From: an uncultured Eubacteriales bacterium
GTDB lineage: Bacteria > Bacillota > Clostridia > Lachnospirales > Bianqueaceae
Assembly: GCA_900316145.1 (NCBI GenBank)
Contig: ONBQ01000122.1
Location: forward strand, 1 to 34,219
DNA length: 34,219 nt
Direction of reading: 5' to 3'
The notes below the pieces were generated by a model. The model was not told where the DNA came from, did not search any database, and saw only the letters and a list, made by a program, of their open reading frames with translations. The translations under genes were made by a program, and so were the position numbers. Shown here piece by piece: positions 17,590-25,178 of this stretch; within the stretch, counting starts at the first letter, position 1; each line of letters starts with the position of its first letter.

Positions 17590-18774
17590 TCACTGGAAAA
17601 GTGCTTCCAGAAGCGTTAGACCTGTCTTTGTTCGGAAGACCCGTTCCTTCGCGTGTCTGATCTGTTCTTCCTGATAATGGCCTTCCACCGCGTTCACCAG
17701 GAAATCCGCCTCCAGAAGGATGCGATGATCGATCCCTGCCACCGGGTCGATCGTATGATGATGACATACCAGATATATGATCCGTTCCGTTTCATCTTCC
17801 GAAAGCCCTGTGCCTTTGAGGAAATCACGCACTAAAGGCTCGCTTTCCTTTTCCTGAAGCATTCCATCCGCCGAACCATACCTGGCCCGGCAGAAGGGAA
17901 CCGCGATATCATGTATAACGGCTGCCGTTTCCAGGATGAACCGCGTTTCCTGATCCAGACCTTCCAGCATGCCAATAGTCCTGGCGTACGCATGGACCTT
18001 CAGAAAATGCTCGATATCATGCTGGTTTCCTTCCGCGGCCAGGATCATCTTTTCAAGGATCTCCTCCACCGAAGCCCGCTTCTGGGTGACGGCCTTCTGG
18101 AACCTTGCCGCGATCTCAAGGGGTCTTGTGATCGCTCCCCCAACTACCACCGCATAGGCTCCCTGCCGAAGCATAAAGGAAGCTTCCTCCGGAGCGTGCA
18201 CTTTTCCCTCTCCGATCACTGGGATCGACAGCGTCTCAGATAATCTTCGAACGATCTCATAATCCGGTCCGGCGCTTTGCGCAGACTGGGGCGTATACCC
18301 GCTCATGGTCGTACTCACCAGGTCAAAGCCCAGCTTTTCCGCTCTTACGCCTTCTTCAAAGGTCGAAATATCCGCCATGAAGATCTGATCCGGATACTTT
18401 TCTCTCATTTCCCGCATAAAATCTTCGATCCTGGATCCATCTCCCCGCTTCTGATCAGTGCAGTCGATGGCGATGACCTCGGCGCCGGCTTTTCTTAATT
18501 CTTCCACTTCTTTGGCCGTGGGCGTGATGTACCTGTCAAAGCCCTCATACTGGATTTTGATGAGGCCGATCACGGGCAGTCCGGTCTTTTCTTTAATAGC
18601 CAATATATCACGCACGCCGCAGGTCCGGATCATGGGACTTCCGGCCTCTTTCGCCGCCAGCGCCATACGGTCCATCAAAGTCCGTTCCGGATCATACAAC
18701 GGTTCCGTTTCCAAAGCCTGGCAAGAGATGATCAGTTTTCCTTTGATCCTCTCCAGAAGCTCTTGTTTTGTCAT
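17590..18774 (-). CDS. NanE-type ManNAc-6-phosphate 2-epimerase fused to an HD phosphohydrolase domain
   Basis: Residues 1 to about 230 match N-acylmannosamine-6-phosphate 2-epimerase, which makes GlcNAc-6-phosphate in sialic acid breakdown. Visible motifs are VRDILAIK (54-61), GLIK with the likely catalytic K73, YITPTAKEVEEL, AIDCTDQKR, MADIST (133-138), STTMSGYT (154-161), GEGK (188-191) and VVGGAITRP. Standard NanE ends near here. A second domain follows (about 235-394) with HD-family metal residues H261, H288-D289, H338-H340 and D357. No stop, frameshift or internal ribosome binding site separates them, so this reads as a true fusion. The target of the HD domain is unknown; nucleotides, sugar phosphates and signalling molecules are possible. 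It is the first gene of an operon with the GH3 glycosidase. Confidence 0.9.
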   Translation of the reverse strand: MTKQELLERIKGKLIISCQALETEPLYDPERTLMDRMALAAKEAGSPMIRTCGVRDILAIKEKTGLPVIGLIKIQYEGFDRYITPTAKEVEELRKAGAEVIAIDCTDQKRGDGSRIEDFMREMREKYPDQIFMADISTFEEGVRAEKLGFDLVSTTMSGYTPQSAQSAGPDYEIVRRLSETLSIPVIGEGKVHAPEEASFMLRQGAYAVVVGGAITRPLEIAARFQKAVTQKRASVEEILEKMILAAEGNQHDIEHFLKVHAYARTIGMLEGLDQETRFILETAAVIHDIAVPFCRARYGSADGMLQEKESEPLVRDFLKGTGLSEDETERIIYLVCHHHTIDPVAGIDHRILLEADFLVNAVEGHYQEEQIRHAKERVFRTKTGLTLLEALFQ

Positions 18775-18805
18775 GCCTTAAAGCTCCTCATTTTCGATTT
18801 TTATC

Positions 18806-18814
18806 ATTGTATCA
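18806..18814 (-). promoter_or_regulatory. Extended -10 promoter of the NanE-HD/GH3 operon
   Basis: Minus strand TGATACAAT gives an extended -10 (TG one base before TACAAT, 18806-18811). No good -35 stands at 16-18 bp. It is 32 bases upstream of the start codon; GAGG (18785-18788) provides the ribosome binding site. Confidence 0.45.
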
Positions 18815-18852
18815 TACTTGATGTTCCATTTCTACAAAAAACGATATCACTC

Positions 18853-18882
18853 TTGATATTTTCCCTTCTTCTGTAGTACAAT
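18853..18882 (+). promoter_or_regulatory. Promoter of the isomerase-like gene
   Basis: TTGATA (18853-18858), an 18-bp spacer and TACAAT (18877-18882). A perfect 8-bp palindrome TAACGTTA (18888-18895) lies at the expected transcription start. GGAGG is seven bases before the ATG. Confidence 0.72.
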
Positions 18883-18916
18883 AAGCATAACGTTAAACAA
18901 ATAAGGAGGAACTTTC

Positions 18917-20341
18917 ATGTTAGTTGATACCAAAGCAAGAGTCGGCGTATTTTCCATCGCGCTTGGCGCTTATCTTCCGCAGTTTCCTTCCCTGGTCCCT
19001 GAATTCGAAGGCCAGTACGAAGCTTTTAAGAAAACCCTTCCCGATACGGTCGAGATCATCGATGGCGGTCTGGTGACCACCAAAGAGCTGGCTATGGCCG
19101 CCGGCGACAAATTCCGCGCCGCGGATGTCGACCTGGTCATCCTGCAGCTTCTGACCTACGCCACTTCCTATAATATGCTTCCCGCGGTCCGTGATCTGGA
19201 TGTACCTGTCGTTCTGGTCAATGTCCAGAAGAAAAAGGCCCCGGACTACGCCACCACTGATACCCCCACCTGGCTGGGCGAGCTCTACGCCTGCGGCGCA
19301 GTCGGTGAAATGGTCGCCGATCTGGAGCGCGCCGGCAAGCGTCACGCTGTCATCACCGGCGTGGTAGAAGGCGGAGACCCCATCGTCCAGGCCGAGATCG
19401 AAGACTGGTGCCGCGCCGCTCAGGTGCGCCGTCGCTTCCGCGACCTCAACATCGCGCAGATCGGCCGTCCCTACCCTGGCATGATGGATCTCTACATCGA
19501 CGAGACCAACCTCTACCATCGCATGTGGCTCTACACCAAGCAGTTTGACTGGGAAAAGATGTGGGCCATTGCCGATAACATCACAGACGAAGACGCCATC
19601 CGCGCCAAAGCCCAGGACATCCTGGACACCTTCGAGATCGAAGGCGGCGGCACCATCGAAAAAGTCTGGGATATGGCCAAATATGTCGTAGCCTTTGAAC
19701 AGTGGGTCAAGGATGAACAGCTTGGCCTGGTCGCCTCCCATTATGATGGCTTCGCCCAGGGCGTTGCCGGCAAGCTCGACAGCATGCTCATCCCCGCCTT
19801 CTCCATGCTCATCAAACAAGGCACCGCCTGCGCCGTAGAAGGCGATATCAAAGTCGCCATGGCCATGAGCATCTTAAAGACCATCGCCGGCACCGGACAG
19901 CTTTCCGAAATGTACTCCATCGACTTCAACGAAGACATCTGCATCATCGGCCATTCCGGCTCCGGTGACGCCGACATCTCCCAGGCTCATAAGCCCACCA
20001 TGAAGATCGTACCCGTCTTCCATGGCAAGACCGGCGGCGGCTATCTGACCCAGTTCTATCCGCCGACCAACACCCCCATCACCTTCCTTGGCATCACCCA
20101 GGACAAAGACGGACATTTCAAGTTCGTCGTCGCGGAAGGCGTCAACGAAGAAGGCCCCATCTTCATGTTCGGTGACACCAACATGCGCATGCGCTTCACC
20201 TGCGGAGCCCGCGACTTCTGCAACCGCTGGTCCGAAGCCGGCCCCACTCACCACATGGCAGCCGCGGCCGGACGCCACATCGACACCATCCTCAAAGTCG
20301 CCAAAATCTTCAACGTACCCGTCGATATAATCACCAGATGA
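18917..20341 (+). CDS. L-arabinose/L-fucose isomerase family protein
   Basis: A 474-residue cytoplasmic protein resembling L-arabinose isomerase and its homologues, which interconvert aldoses and ketoses using a divalent metal. Four residues could form the metal site with about the right spacing: E308 (VEGDIK), an acidic residue near 336-340 (IDFNED), H346 (IIGHSGSGD) and H445/H446 (PTHHMAAA). Family length and fold order fit AraA (about 500). However, it lacks close similarity to standard AraA, and no araB or araD is nearby, so the substrate (arabinose, fucose or another deoxy or amino sugar) is open. Codon use is strikingly C-ending (GCC, ATC, ACC, CCC, GAC) compared with neighbours, suggesting high expression or different ancestry. 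Monocistronic, ending eight bases before hairpin A of the inverted-repeat element. Confidence 0.8.
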   Translation: MLVDTKARVGVFSIALGAYLPQFPSLVPEFEGQYEAFKKTLPDTVEIIDGGLVTTKELAMAAGDKFRAADVDLVILQLLTYATSYNMLPAVRDLDVPVVLVNVQKKKAPDYATTDTPTWLGELYACGAVGEMVADLERAGKRHAVITGVVEGGDPIVQAEIEDWCRAAQVRRRFRDLNIAQIGRPYPGMMDLYIDETNLYHRMWLYTKQFDWEKMWAIADNITDEDAIRAKAQDILDTFEIEGGGTIEKVWDMAKYVVAFEQWVKDEQLGLVASHYDGFAQGVAGKLDSMLIPAFSMLIKQGTACAVEGDIKVAMAMSILKTIAGTGQLSEMYSIDFNEDICIIGHSGSGDADISQAHKPTMKIVPVFHGKTGGGYLTQFYPPTNTPITFLGITQDKDGHFKFVVAEGVNEEGPIFMFGDTNMRMRFTCGARDFCNRWSEAGPTHHMAAAAGRHIDTILKVAKIFNVPVDIITR

Positions 20342-20348
20342 TCTATTC

Positions 20349-20396
20349 TAAGAGGGGGGAAGGACTCCGTTACGAAGGCGTCCTTCCCCCCTCTTA
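20349..20396 (+). terminator. Hairpin A: left arm of the element, at the end of the isomerase-like gene
   Basis: Arms 20349-20365 and 20380-20396 pair perfectly over 17 bp, including six G:C pairs in a row, with a 14-nt loop containing GTTACGAAG. It starts seven bases after the stop codon. There is no T-tract after it (AACTCCCC follows), so it may stabilise the 3' end rather than terminate. Confidence 0.75.
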
Positions 20397-20515
20397 ACTC
20401 CCCTCATCCTCCCACGTTTTGGGTCCTGGAATATCTTATAAATTGCATTATCATGCCAAACCAAAACAAAAGGATACGAGAAAGAATCTAATTTTAATAC
20501 CGAACCAAATACGCG

Positions 20516-20547
20516 AAAACAGCATGCTAATCAAGCATGCTGTTTTT
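20516..20547. terminator. Central hairpin with T-tract inside the inverted repeat
   Basis: Arms 20516-20528 (AAAACAGCATGCT) and 20534-20546 pair perfectly over 13 bp around a 5-nt loop, with five T at the right (20543-20547) and four A at the left. It is a good candidate for the real bidirectional terminator between the two convergent genes. Confidence 0.82.
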
Positions 20548-20603
20548 GATAAAGCGGCAAATTGTAAATTCTGACTCCCAAAAACGTGCCTGGGTAGGGG
20601 GAG

Positions 20604-20656
20604 TTAAGAGGGGGAAGGGCCGGGCTTCGTAACTCCGAGGCCCTTCCCCCTCTTAA
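20604..20656 (-). terminator. Hairpin B: right arm of the element, at the end of the acyl-CoA synthetase gene
   Basis: Arms 20604-20621 and 20639-20656 pair perfectly over 18 bp with a 17-nt loop containing CTTCGTAAC, the exact complement of the hairpin A loop core. On the minus strand it begins nine bases past the stop codon and is followed by AACTCCCCCTACCC, not a T-tract. Confidence 0.75.
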
Positions 20657-20665
20657 AATGATTTT

Positions 20666-22300
20666 TTAGATTTGATTCTGTTGTGCGACGAGTCTTTCTA
20701 CGCCATAGCGCTTGCGCAGGGCCGGTTTTTCGATCTTGCCGGTGGCGTTGCGCGGTACGTCCGCGAAGATCACTTTCTTCGGGCGTTTGTAACGCGGCAG
20801 CTGCAGACAGAAGTCGTTGACCTCTTCTTCGGTGCAGTCCATGCCGGGCTTGATCTGGATGATCGCTCCGGTGATCTCTCCCAGGCGCTCATCCGGCAGG
20901 CCGATGACGGCAACATCCTGGACCTTGTCAAAGGTACGAAGGAAGTCTTCGATCTGGACCGGATAGATGTTTTCACCGCCGGAAATGATGACGTCCTTTT
21001 TACGATCGACAAGGAAAATGAATCCCTCTTCATCTTGCATGGCCATGTCTCCGGTATAAAGCCAGCCGTCTTTGAGCACTTCGGCGGTTGCTTTCGGATC
21101 ATTGTAGTAGCAGGTCATGACGCCGGGGCCTTTGACGCACAGTTCGCCTACATCGCCCTGCTTCACATTATTACCTTTTTCATCAACGATCTTAGTTTCC
21201 CAACGATAACCGGGGATGCCGATCGCGCCGACTTTACGGACATTTTCTACACCCAGATGGACGCAGCCCGGGCCGGTGGATTCAGACAAGCCGTAATTGG
21301 TATCATACTGATGATGGGGGAAATAATCCAGCCAGTGACGGATCAGAGATGGCGGGACCGGCTGCGCGCCGACGTGCATGAGGCGCCACTGATCCAGCTG
21401 ATAATCTTCGAGCTTGAGGCGGCCGGAATCCAGGGCAGTCAGGATCTCCTGCACCCAGGGGACCAGGAGCCAGACCAAGGTGCAATGCTCCTTGGATACC
21501 GCCTCCAGAATGACCTCAGGGTCGGTACCTTTCAGAAGCACGGCCTTGGAACCTGCGCACAGGCTGCCCATCCAATGGAACTTGGCGCCGGTATGGTACA
21601 GCGGCGGAATGCACAGGAAGGTATCTTCCCGATTGGTGCCATGATGCATCTGCTCCATTTCCGCTGCCTGCTGCAGGCTTTCATGATTATGCAGGATCGC
21701 TTTCGGGAAACCGGTCGTGCCGGAGGAGAAATAGATAGCTGCGTCATCCTCCAGGCTTAAGGGGATGTTAGGCGGCTGACTGGAGCAATCCGCAACCAGT
21801 TCCATATAGCTCTCCGCAAAGGTGGGGCATCCGTCGCCGACATAGATCAGCAGACGGCCGCGGGCCAGCTTTTCCTCAATGGCTTCGATACGGCCAATGA
21901 ACTGCGGGCCAAAGAACAGGATATGGACTTCTGCCAGATCCGCGCAATACTGGATCTCATTGGAATCGAATCGGAAGTTGAACGGCACGGCAATGGCTCC
22001 GGTCTTCAGAATACCGAAGTAGATGGGCAGCCACTCCAGACAGTTGAACATGAGGATCGCGACACGGTCCCCCTTCTGGATACCGCGGGATAAAAGCATG
22101 TTGGCAACGCGGTTGGCCTTCTCATCGAAAACGGCCCAGGTGAGCTCTCTTCGATAGGCTCTCTGCTCAGTGGATTGTACCAGGTCGTACTCTTTCCAGG
22201 TGACCTTTCGGGTATCCTTCTGGGAGGGGTTCAATTCGACCAGGGCGACCTCATCGCCGTATAAAGCATGATTTCGTTCCAGCAGATCGGTAACGGGCAT
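20666..22300 (-). CDS. Class I AMP-forming acyl-CoA synthetase / acyl-CoA ligase
   Basis: Activates a carboxylic acid to its acyl-adenylate and then its CoA thioester. The 544-residue protein carries the ANL superfamily motifs in order: P-loop SSGTTGFPK (192-200), NYGLSEST, the YTGD aspartate, the hinge DRKKDVIISGGENIYP, and near the C-terminus the catalytic lysine in NATGKIEK. There is no signal peptide. The substrate is not deducible; medium- or long-chain fatty acids, aryl acids or carnitine-like acids are possible. I chose the ATG at 22300 because AAGGA stands nine bases before it; a GTG at 22321 in the same frame overlaps that site. It shares an upstream region with the divergent amidohydrolase gene. 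Confidence 0.9.
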   Translation of the reverse strand: MPVTDLLERNHALYGDEVALVELNPSQKDTRKVTWKEYDLVQSTEQRAYRRELTWAVFDEKANRVANMLLSRGIQKGDRVAILMFNCLEWLPIYFGILKTGAIAVPFNFRFDSNEIQYCADLAEVHILFFGPQFIGRIEAIEEKLARGRLLIYVGDGCPTFAESYMELVADCSSQPPNIPLSLEDDAAIYFSSGTTGFPKAILHNHESLQQAAEMEQMHHGTNREDTFLCIPPLYHTGAKFHWMGSLCAGSKAVLLKGTDPEVILEAVSKEHCTLVWLLVPWVQEILTALDSGRLKLEDYQLDQWRLMHVGAQPVPPSLIRHWLDYFPHHQYDTNYGLSESTGPGCVHLGVENVRKVGAIGIPGYRWETKIVDEKGNNVKQGDVGELCVKGPGVMTCYYNDPKATAEVLKDGWLYTGDMAMQDEEGFIFLVDRKKDVIISGGENIYPVQIEDFLRTFDKVQDVAVIGLPDERLGEITGAIIQIKPGMDCTEEEVNDFCLQLPRYKRPKKVIFADVPRNATGKIEKPALRKRYGVERLVAQQNQI

Positions 22301-22341
22301 TACTGTATTTCCTTCTTTCACTTTATTTGTTTAAAGCTTTA

Positions 22342-22370
22342 TTGCTTTTATAGGCTAAACCATGTATAAT
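22342..22370 (+). promoter_or_regulatory. Promoter of the amidohydrolase-lipoprotein pair
   Basis: TTGCTT (22342-22347), a 17-bp spacer and a perfect TATAAT (22365-22370). Its -10 overlaps the -10 of the opposite promoter by two bases. Confidence 0.78.
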
Positions 22371-22397
22371 GATACCATAGAATTACAGGAAAGTCAA
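22369..22397 (-). promoter_or_regulatory. Promoter of the acyl-CoA synthetase gene
   Basis: Minus strand TTGACT (22392-22397), a 17-bp spacer and TATCAT (22369-22374). It occupies the same DNA as the plus-strand promoter, so the two cannot be used at the same moment. Confidence 0.72.
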
Positions 22398-23269
22398 TGA
22401 AAGGTTCAGTTATGATCATAGATTTTCACACCCATACGTTTCCGGATAAGATCGCGTCCCGCGTGATCGAATCGCTCTCTTTGAAATCCCGCACAAAGGC
22501 ATTTTCAGACAGCAGCGTGCAAGGTCTGATCACCTGTATGCAAAATGGCGGCATCGATTACGCCGTCAATCTTCCTGTGGTGACCAGACCGGATCAGACC
22601 GTCTCCATCAACCATTCTCTGGTGGACAGAAAAGAGGAACTGTTTTCGAAGGGCATCATCACTTTCGGCGGCATGCATCCTGATTTTGAAGACTATAAAC
22701 AAGAGCTTGCCTATCTGGCTGATCACGGGATCCGCGGCATTAAACTGCACCCTGCTTATCAGGGCCGAAATATCGATGACCCTTATTATCTTCGTATTAT
22801 TGAGTGCGCAAGCGATCTGGGGCTGATCGTCGTGACTCACGCCGGCATCGACATCGGGATCTACGATCACAACTATGCCTCCGTAGAACAATTGCAGAAC
22901 GTAATCCGCCTGGTCCATCCCCCGAAGTTCGTGCTGGCCCACATGGGAGGCTGGGCCTGCTGGGATGTTTTCGAAAAGGAATTGGCTGGAGCCCCGGTCT
23001 ATATCGATACTGCCTTCTCGATCGGGCCTGTCGTGCCGCGTCCGGACCTCGATCCCCCCTACCTTTCCCAAAACCTGACGGTAGAAGACGCGGTCCGCAT
23101 CATGCGGCGGCATGGTACAGAAAAAGTTTTATTCGCGACGGACAGCCCCTGGTCAGAGATGGGAGAATATGTTAAGATGATACAAAGCAGTTCCTTAAAT
23201 CCGGCTGAACAGTCCATGATCTTTTCCGGGAACGCGAAAAAATTGCTTGGAATGGAGGATCTTATATGA
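22397..23269 (+). CDS. Amidohydrolase family protein (metal-dependent hydrolase)
   Basis: A 290-residue TIM-barrel hydrolase of the amidohydrolase-2 type. The metal-site residues are seen in order: HTH at the first strand (FHTHTF), IKLHP in the middle, VVTHAG, LAHMGG and the final catalytic aspartate in FATDSPW. No signal peptide is present. Members hydrolyse or decarboxylate small amides, lactones and aromatic acids; the substrate is open. The start is ambiguous: ATG at 22397 has AGGAAAG close upstream, and ATG at 22412 (MIIDFHTHT, the usual family start) has AAAGG seven bases upstream. The stop overlaps the lipoprotein start as ATGA (23266-23269), so the two are translationally coupled. Confidence 0.87.
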   Translation: MKGSVMIIDFHTHTFPDKIASRVIESLSLKSRTKAFSDSSVQGLITCMQNGGIDYAVNLPVVTRPDQTVSINHSLVDRKEELFSKGIITFGGMHPDFEDYKQELAYLADHGIRGIKLHPAYQGRNIDDPYYLRIIECASDLGLIVVTHAGIDIGIYDHNYASVEQLQNVIRLVHPPKFVLAHMGGWACWDVFEKELAGAPVYIDTAFSIGPVVPRPDLDPPYLSQNLTVEDAVRIMRRHGTEKVLFATDSPWSEMGEYVKMIQSSSLNPAEQSMIFSGNAKKLLGMEDLI

Positions 23270-24543
23270 AAAAAAGAATCATTCCTTGGCTTCTGCTATG
23301 TATGCTTATACTGTCATCCTGCTCCTCTGCTGCCGTTTCCGCTGTGTTTGGCAAGGGCGGATCCGCTGATGCCTGGCTCCTGAAACAGACAGATGATCTG
23401 GTAGGCAGGATCAAGTCATTTTACACCTATGACTATCTGAAAATTACTTTCGGCGATGATGAACGTTCCAGCTATATTCAGGATGTCCTTTCCTCCGTTA
23501 CTTCCGCTTCCGGTGCTTCACAGGTTTCCGTTATGATATTTGACAACTACGTCAATAATCTGAAGGCGCAGTACGATAACGGAGGCGGCCTCGTTATGGA
23601 TCCCTACAACAATTCCTATAGCAGCCTTTTGCGTATAGTAAACGCATATGGTACAGACCAGATGGTTCTTTTCAATTCCATCCGTGAAAGCGGAAGCTAT
23701 TCTTCCTATCCTGAAAGCCTTTCCGGCAAGCGCGCGTTGGTCTTGTTGAACTTCGGTAAAGCTGTCGTTCTCGCTGTCTTCACGTCTGAAGCACCAGGTC
23801 TGATCGGGAATGTACAGGTCATCCCGGTCATAGAAGATGGCAGTTCCCGTCTTACCTACGACTCCATATGCGCCACCCTTGCCGCGGGTAATGCCTCTCG
23901 CACCGATTATCAGCAGGCAGATCTGAAGGATCTTCTTGATTCCTCTTCCTCTCCCTCATTAACGAAGCCTGTTACAAATTCCGAAACCCCGGAGGAATTC
24001 CTCCGCTCTTCCTCCGATGAGATGTTGGACATGGCAAAGGTCTGTCGTACGGAAGGTTATTTTAAAATGTATTACAGTCTGTCCGAAGTTACGGATCGGG
24101 CTAAGCGTATGGAAGAAGTCTTAAAAGGATCGCATGGGCCGCGTACCTGGTACAAAGGGATCCAATATGACCAGCTGGAAACACTTTTAGACTACTTTTC
24201 GTCCTCGCAAATGGACCAGCTGGGGATCGACTGGCAATCTAAGATGACGTATGGAATGATAGCGCTCCGGAAGATCGGATCGGCCGATCCAACTCTTTTT
24301 GCTTTCACCAGCAACTCACTGTGTTACTCTTTCTATGCGTCACCGGCAAACTTTTATGCATCCGCCGTTCTGATCCCCTATAGAGATGAAGAAGGTGAAG
24401 CAGCTGTTTTCATCAGCTATCAGGAAGACGGCGGCATCATAAACGCGATGGCCAGCATGATCGTATTTAATGACAGCCTGACCATGTCTGAATTCAGCGA
24501 TTTTATGACTCAGATCTCTTCTGAGACTGCCCTTCTGGATTGA
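23266..24543 (+). CDS. Lipoprotein of unknown function
   Basis: A 425-residue exported protein. Lys-Lys-Arg, a hydrophobic stretch and the lipobox L-S-S-C19 give a clear lipoprotein signal, so it should be anchored on the outer face of the membrane. The rest is not recognised. It is serine- and tyrosine-rich. Two stretches look alike in outline, each a helical part followed by a hydrophobic strand-rich part (about 50-200 and 255-410, for example LVLLNFGKAVVLAVFTSEAPG versus PTLFAFTSNSLCYSFYASPAN), joined by a Ser/Thr/Pro-rich linker (about 225-243). This suggests an old tandem domain duplication, which I infer weakly. It is coupled by ATGA overlap to the amidohydrolase. A strong terminator follows. 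Confidence 0.82.
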   Translation: MKKRIIPWLLLCMLILSSCSSAAVSAVFGKGGSADAWLLKQTDDLVGRIKSFYTYDYLKITFGDDERSSYIQDVLSSVTSASGASQVSVMIFDNYVNNLKAQYDNGGGLVMDPYNNSYSSLLRIVNAYGTDQMVLFNSIRESGSYSSYPESLSGKRALVLLNFGKAVVLAVFTSEAPGLIGNVQVIPVIEDGSSRLTYDSICATLAAGNASRTDYQQADLKDLLDSSSSPSLTKPVTNSETPEEFLRSSSDEMLDMAKVCRTEGYFKMYYSLSEVTDRAKRMEEVLKGSHGPRTWYKGIQYDQLETLLDYFSSSQMDQLGIDWQSKMTYGMIALRKIGSADPTLFAFTSNSLCYSFYASPANFYASAVLIPYRDEEGEAAVFISYQEDGGIINAMASMIVFNDSLTMSEFSDFMTQISSETALLD

Positions 24544-24551
24544 TCGGTTCA

Positions 24552-24597
24552 AAAAAACCTTCCGAAACGTAAGAACCTGCGTTTCGGAAGGTTTTTT
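24552..24597. terminator. Bidirectional terminator between the lipoprotein gene and iorB
   Basis: Arms 24552-24569 and 24580-24597 form a perfect 18-bp stem, with A-run and T-run as its base and a 10-nt loop. It serves two convergent genes. Confidence 0.95.
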
Positions 24598-24611
24598 GAT
24601 TTCTTTACCGG

Positions 24612-25178
24612 TTACTGTCTTCCCAGCAGGAAGGCCTTCTGGTTCAGCTCGATGAATCTTGGCGGCACGCACTCGGAAATAGCCTGCTGCCATTTTTCGA
24701 CCGGGATGTCAAAATAGCGGGACAAGCGTCCCATCAAGACGATGTTGACGGCTTTGACGAAACCGGCTTCCTCCGCGAGGGCCACGCAGTCCATCGCGTC
24801 CACCTGGATGCCCAACGCTTCCATCTTCTCGATCAGATCTTCCGGATAGGCGGCAGCTCCGGTGATGACCGGCATGGGATCGATCTGCTGAGTATTGACG
24901 ACGATCCGTCCGCCGGGTTTCAAGTACTCCGCGTAACGGGCGGCTTCTAGCTTTTCAAAGGAAACGATGACATCCGCCTCGCCCTTGTCGATGATAGGAG
25001 AATAGACTTTTTCGCCGAAGCGTACATAGGTCACAACGGATCCGCCGCGCTGGCTCATACCATGCACTTCGGAAACCTTTACATCATATCCTTCTGTAAG
25101 CAGGAGGTGCCCCAACAGTTTACTGGCAAGCAGCGACCCCTGGCCGCCGACGCCGACGATCATGATATTTTTTGTCAT
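24612..25178 (-). CDS. iorB: Indolepyruvate:ferredoxin oxidoreductase, beta subunit
   Basis: The smaller subunit of the enzyme that oxidatively decarboxylates aryl pyruvates (from tryptophan, phenylalanine and tyrosine) to aryl-acetyl-CoA, reducing ferredoxin. The 188-residue protein has the gamma-domain signature of 2-oxoacid:ferredoxin oxidoreductases: IMIVGVGGQGSLLAS (5-19), then EVHGMSQRGGSV (38-49), and DVIVSFEKLEAARY. The start is the ATG at 25178: AGGAGG stands seven bases before it and it overlaps the iorA stop as ATGA (25175-25178). A longer in-frame opening to 25325 is only antisense-like read-through of iorA. It is the last gene of its operon, with a terminator beyond the stop. Confidence 0.94.
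   Translation of the reverse strand: MTKNIMIVGVGGQGSLLASKLLGHLLLTEGYDVKVSEVHGMSQRGGSVVTYVRFGEKVYSPIIDKGEADVIVSFEKLEAARYAEYLKPGGRIVVNTQQIDPMPVITGAAAYPEDLIEKMEALGIQVDAMDCVALAEEAGFVKAVNIVLMGRLSRYFDIPVEKWQQAISECVPPRFIELNQKAFLLGRQ

Larger units (their letters stand above)
20349..20656. repeat. About 308-bp imperfect inverted-repeat element between convergent genes
   Basis: This fills the 324-base gene-free gap (20342-20665). The left arm (20349-20423) and right arm (20577-20656) are diverged reverse complements. Reading the right arm backwards, the two share TAAGAGGGGG, the loop core GTTACGAAG, an exact 17-mer CCCCCTCTTAACTCCCC, and ACGTTTTKGGG at the inner edge. Each arm also folds by itself into a hairpin, and a third hairpin lies in the centre. 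No open frame is present. It resembles a miniature inverted-repeat element or a REP/BIME-like pair. A duplicated terminator is the alternative. Confidence 0.85.

Noticed and set aside
17590-18774. Frameshift or assembly join producing the NanE-HD fusion
   Set aside because: The frame is continuous, codon use is even across the junction, and no internal Shine-Dalgarno with ATG is visible near codon 230. Still listed as something to test.
18920-19819. Long antisense open frame (299 codons) under the isomerase-like gene
   Set aside because: No ribosome binding site or recognisable motif. It arises from the GC-rich, C-ending codons of the sense gene.
22328-22336. GCTTTAAAC shared with 27314-27322 as a common operator
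   Set aside because: A short AT-rich 9-mer at different distances from the promoters; chance is a sufficient explanation.
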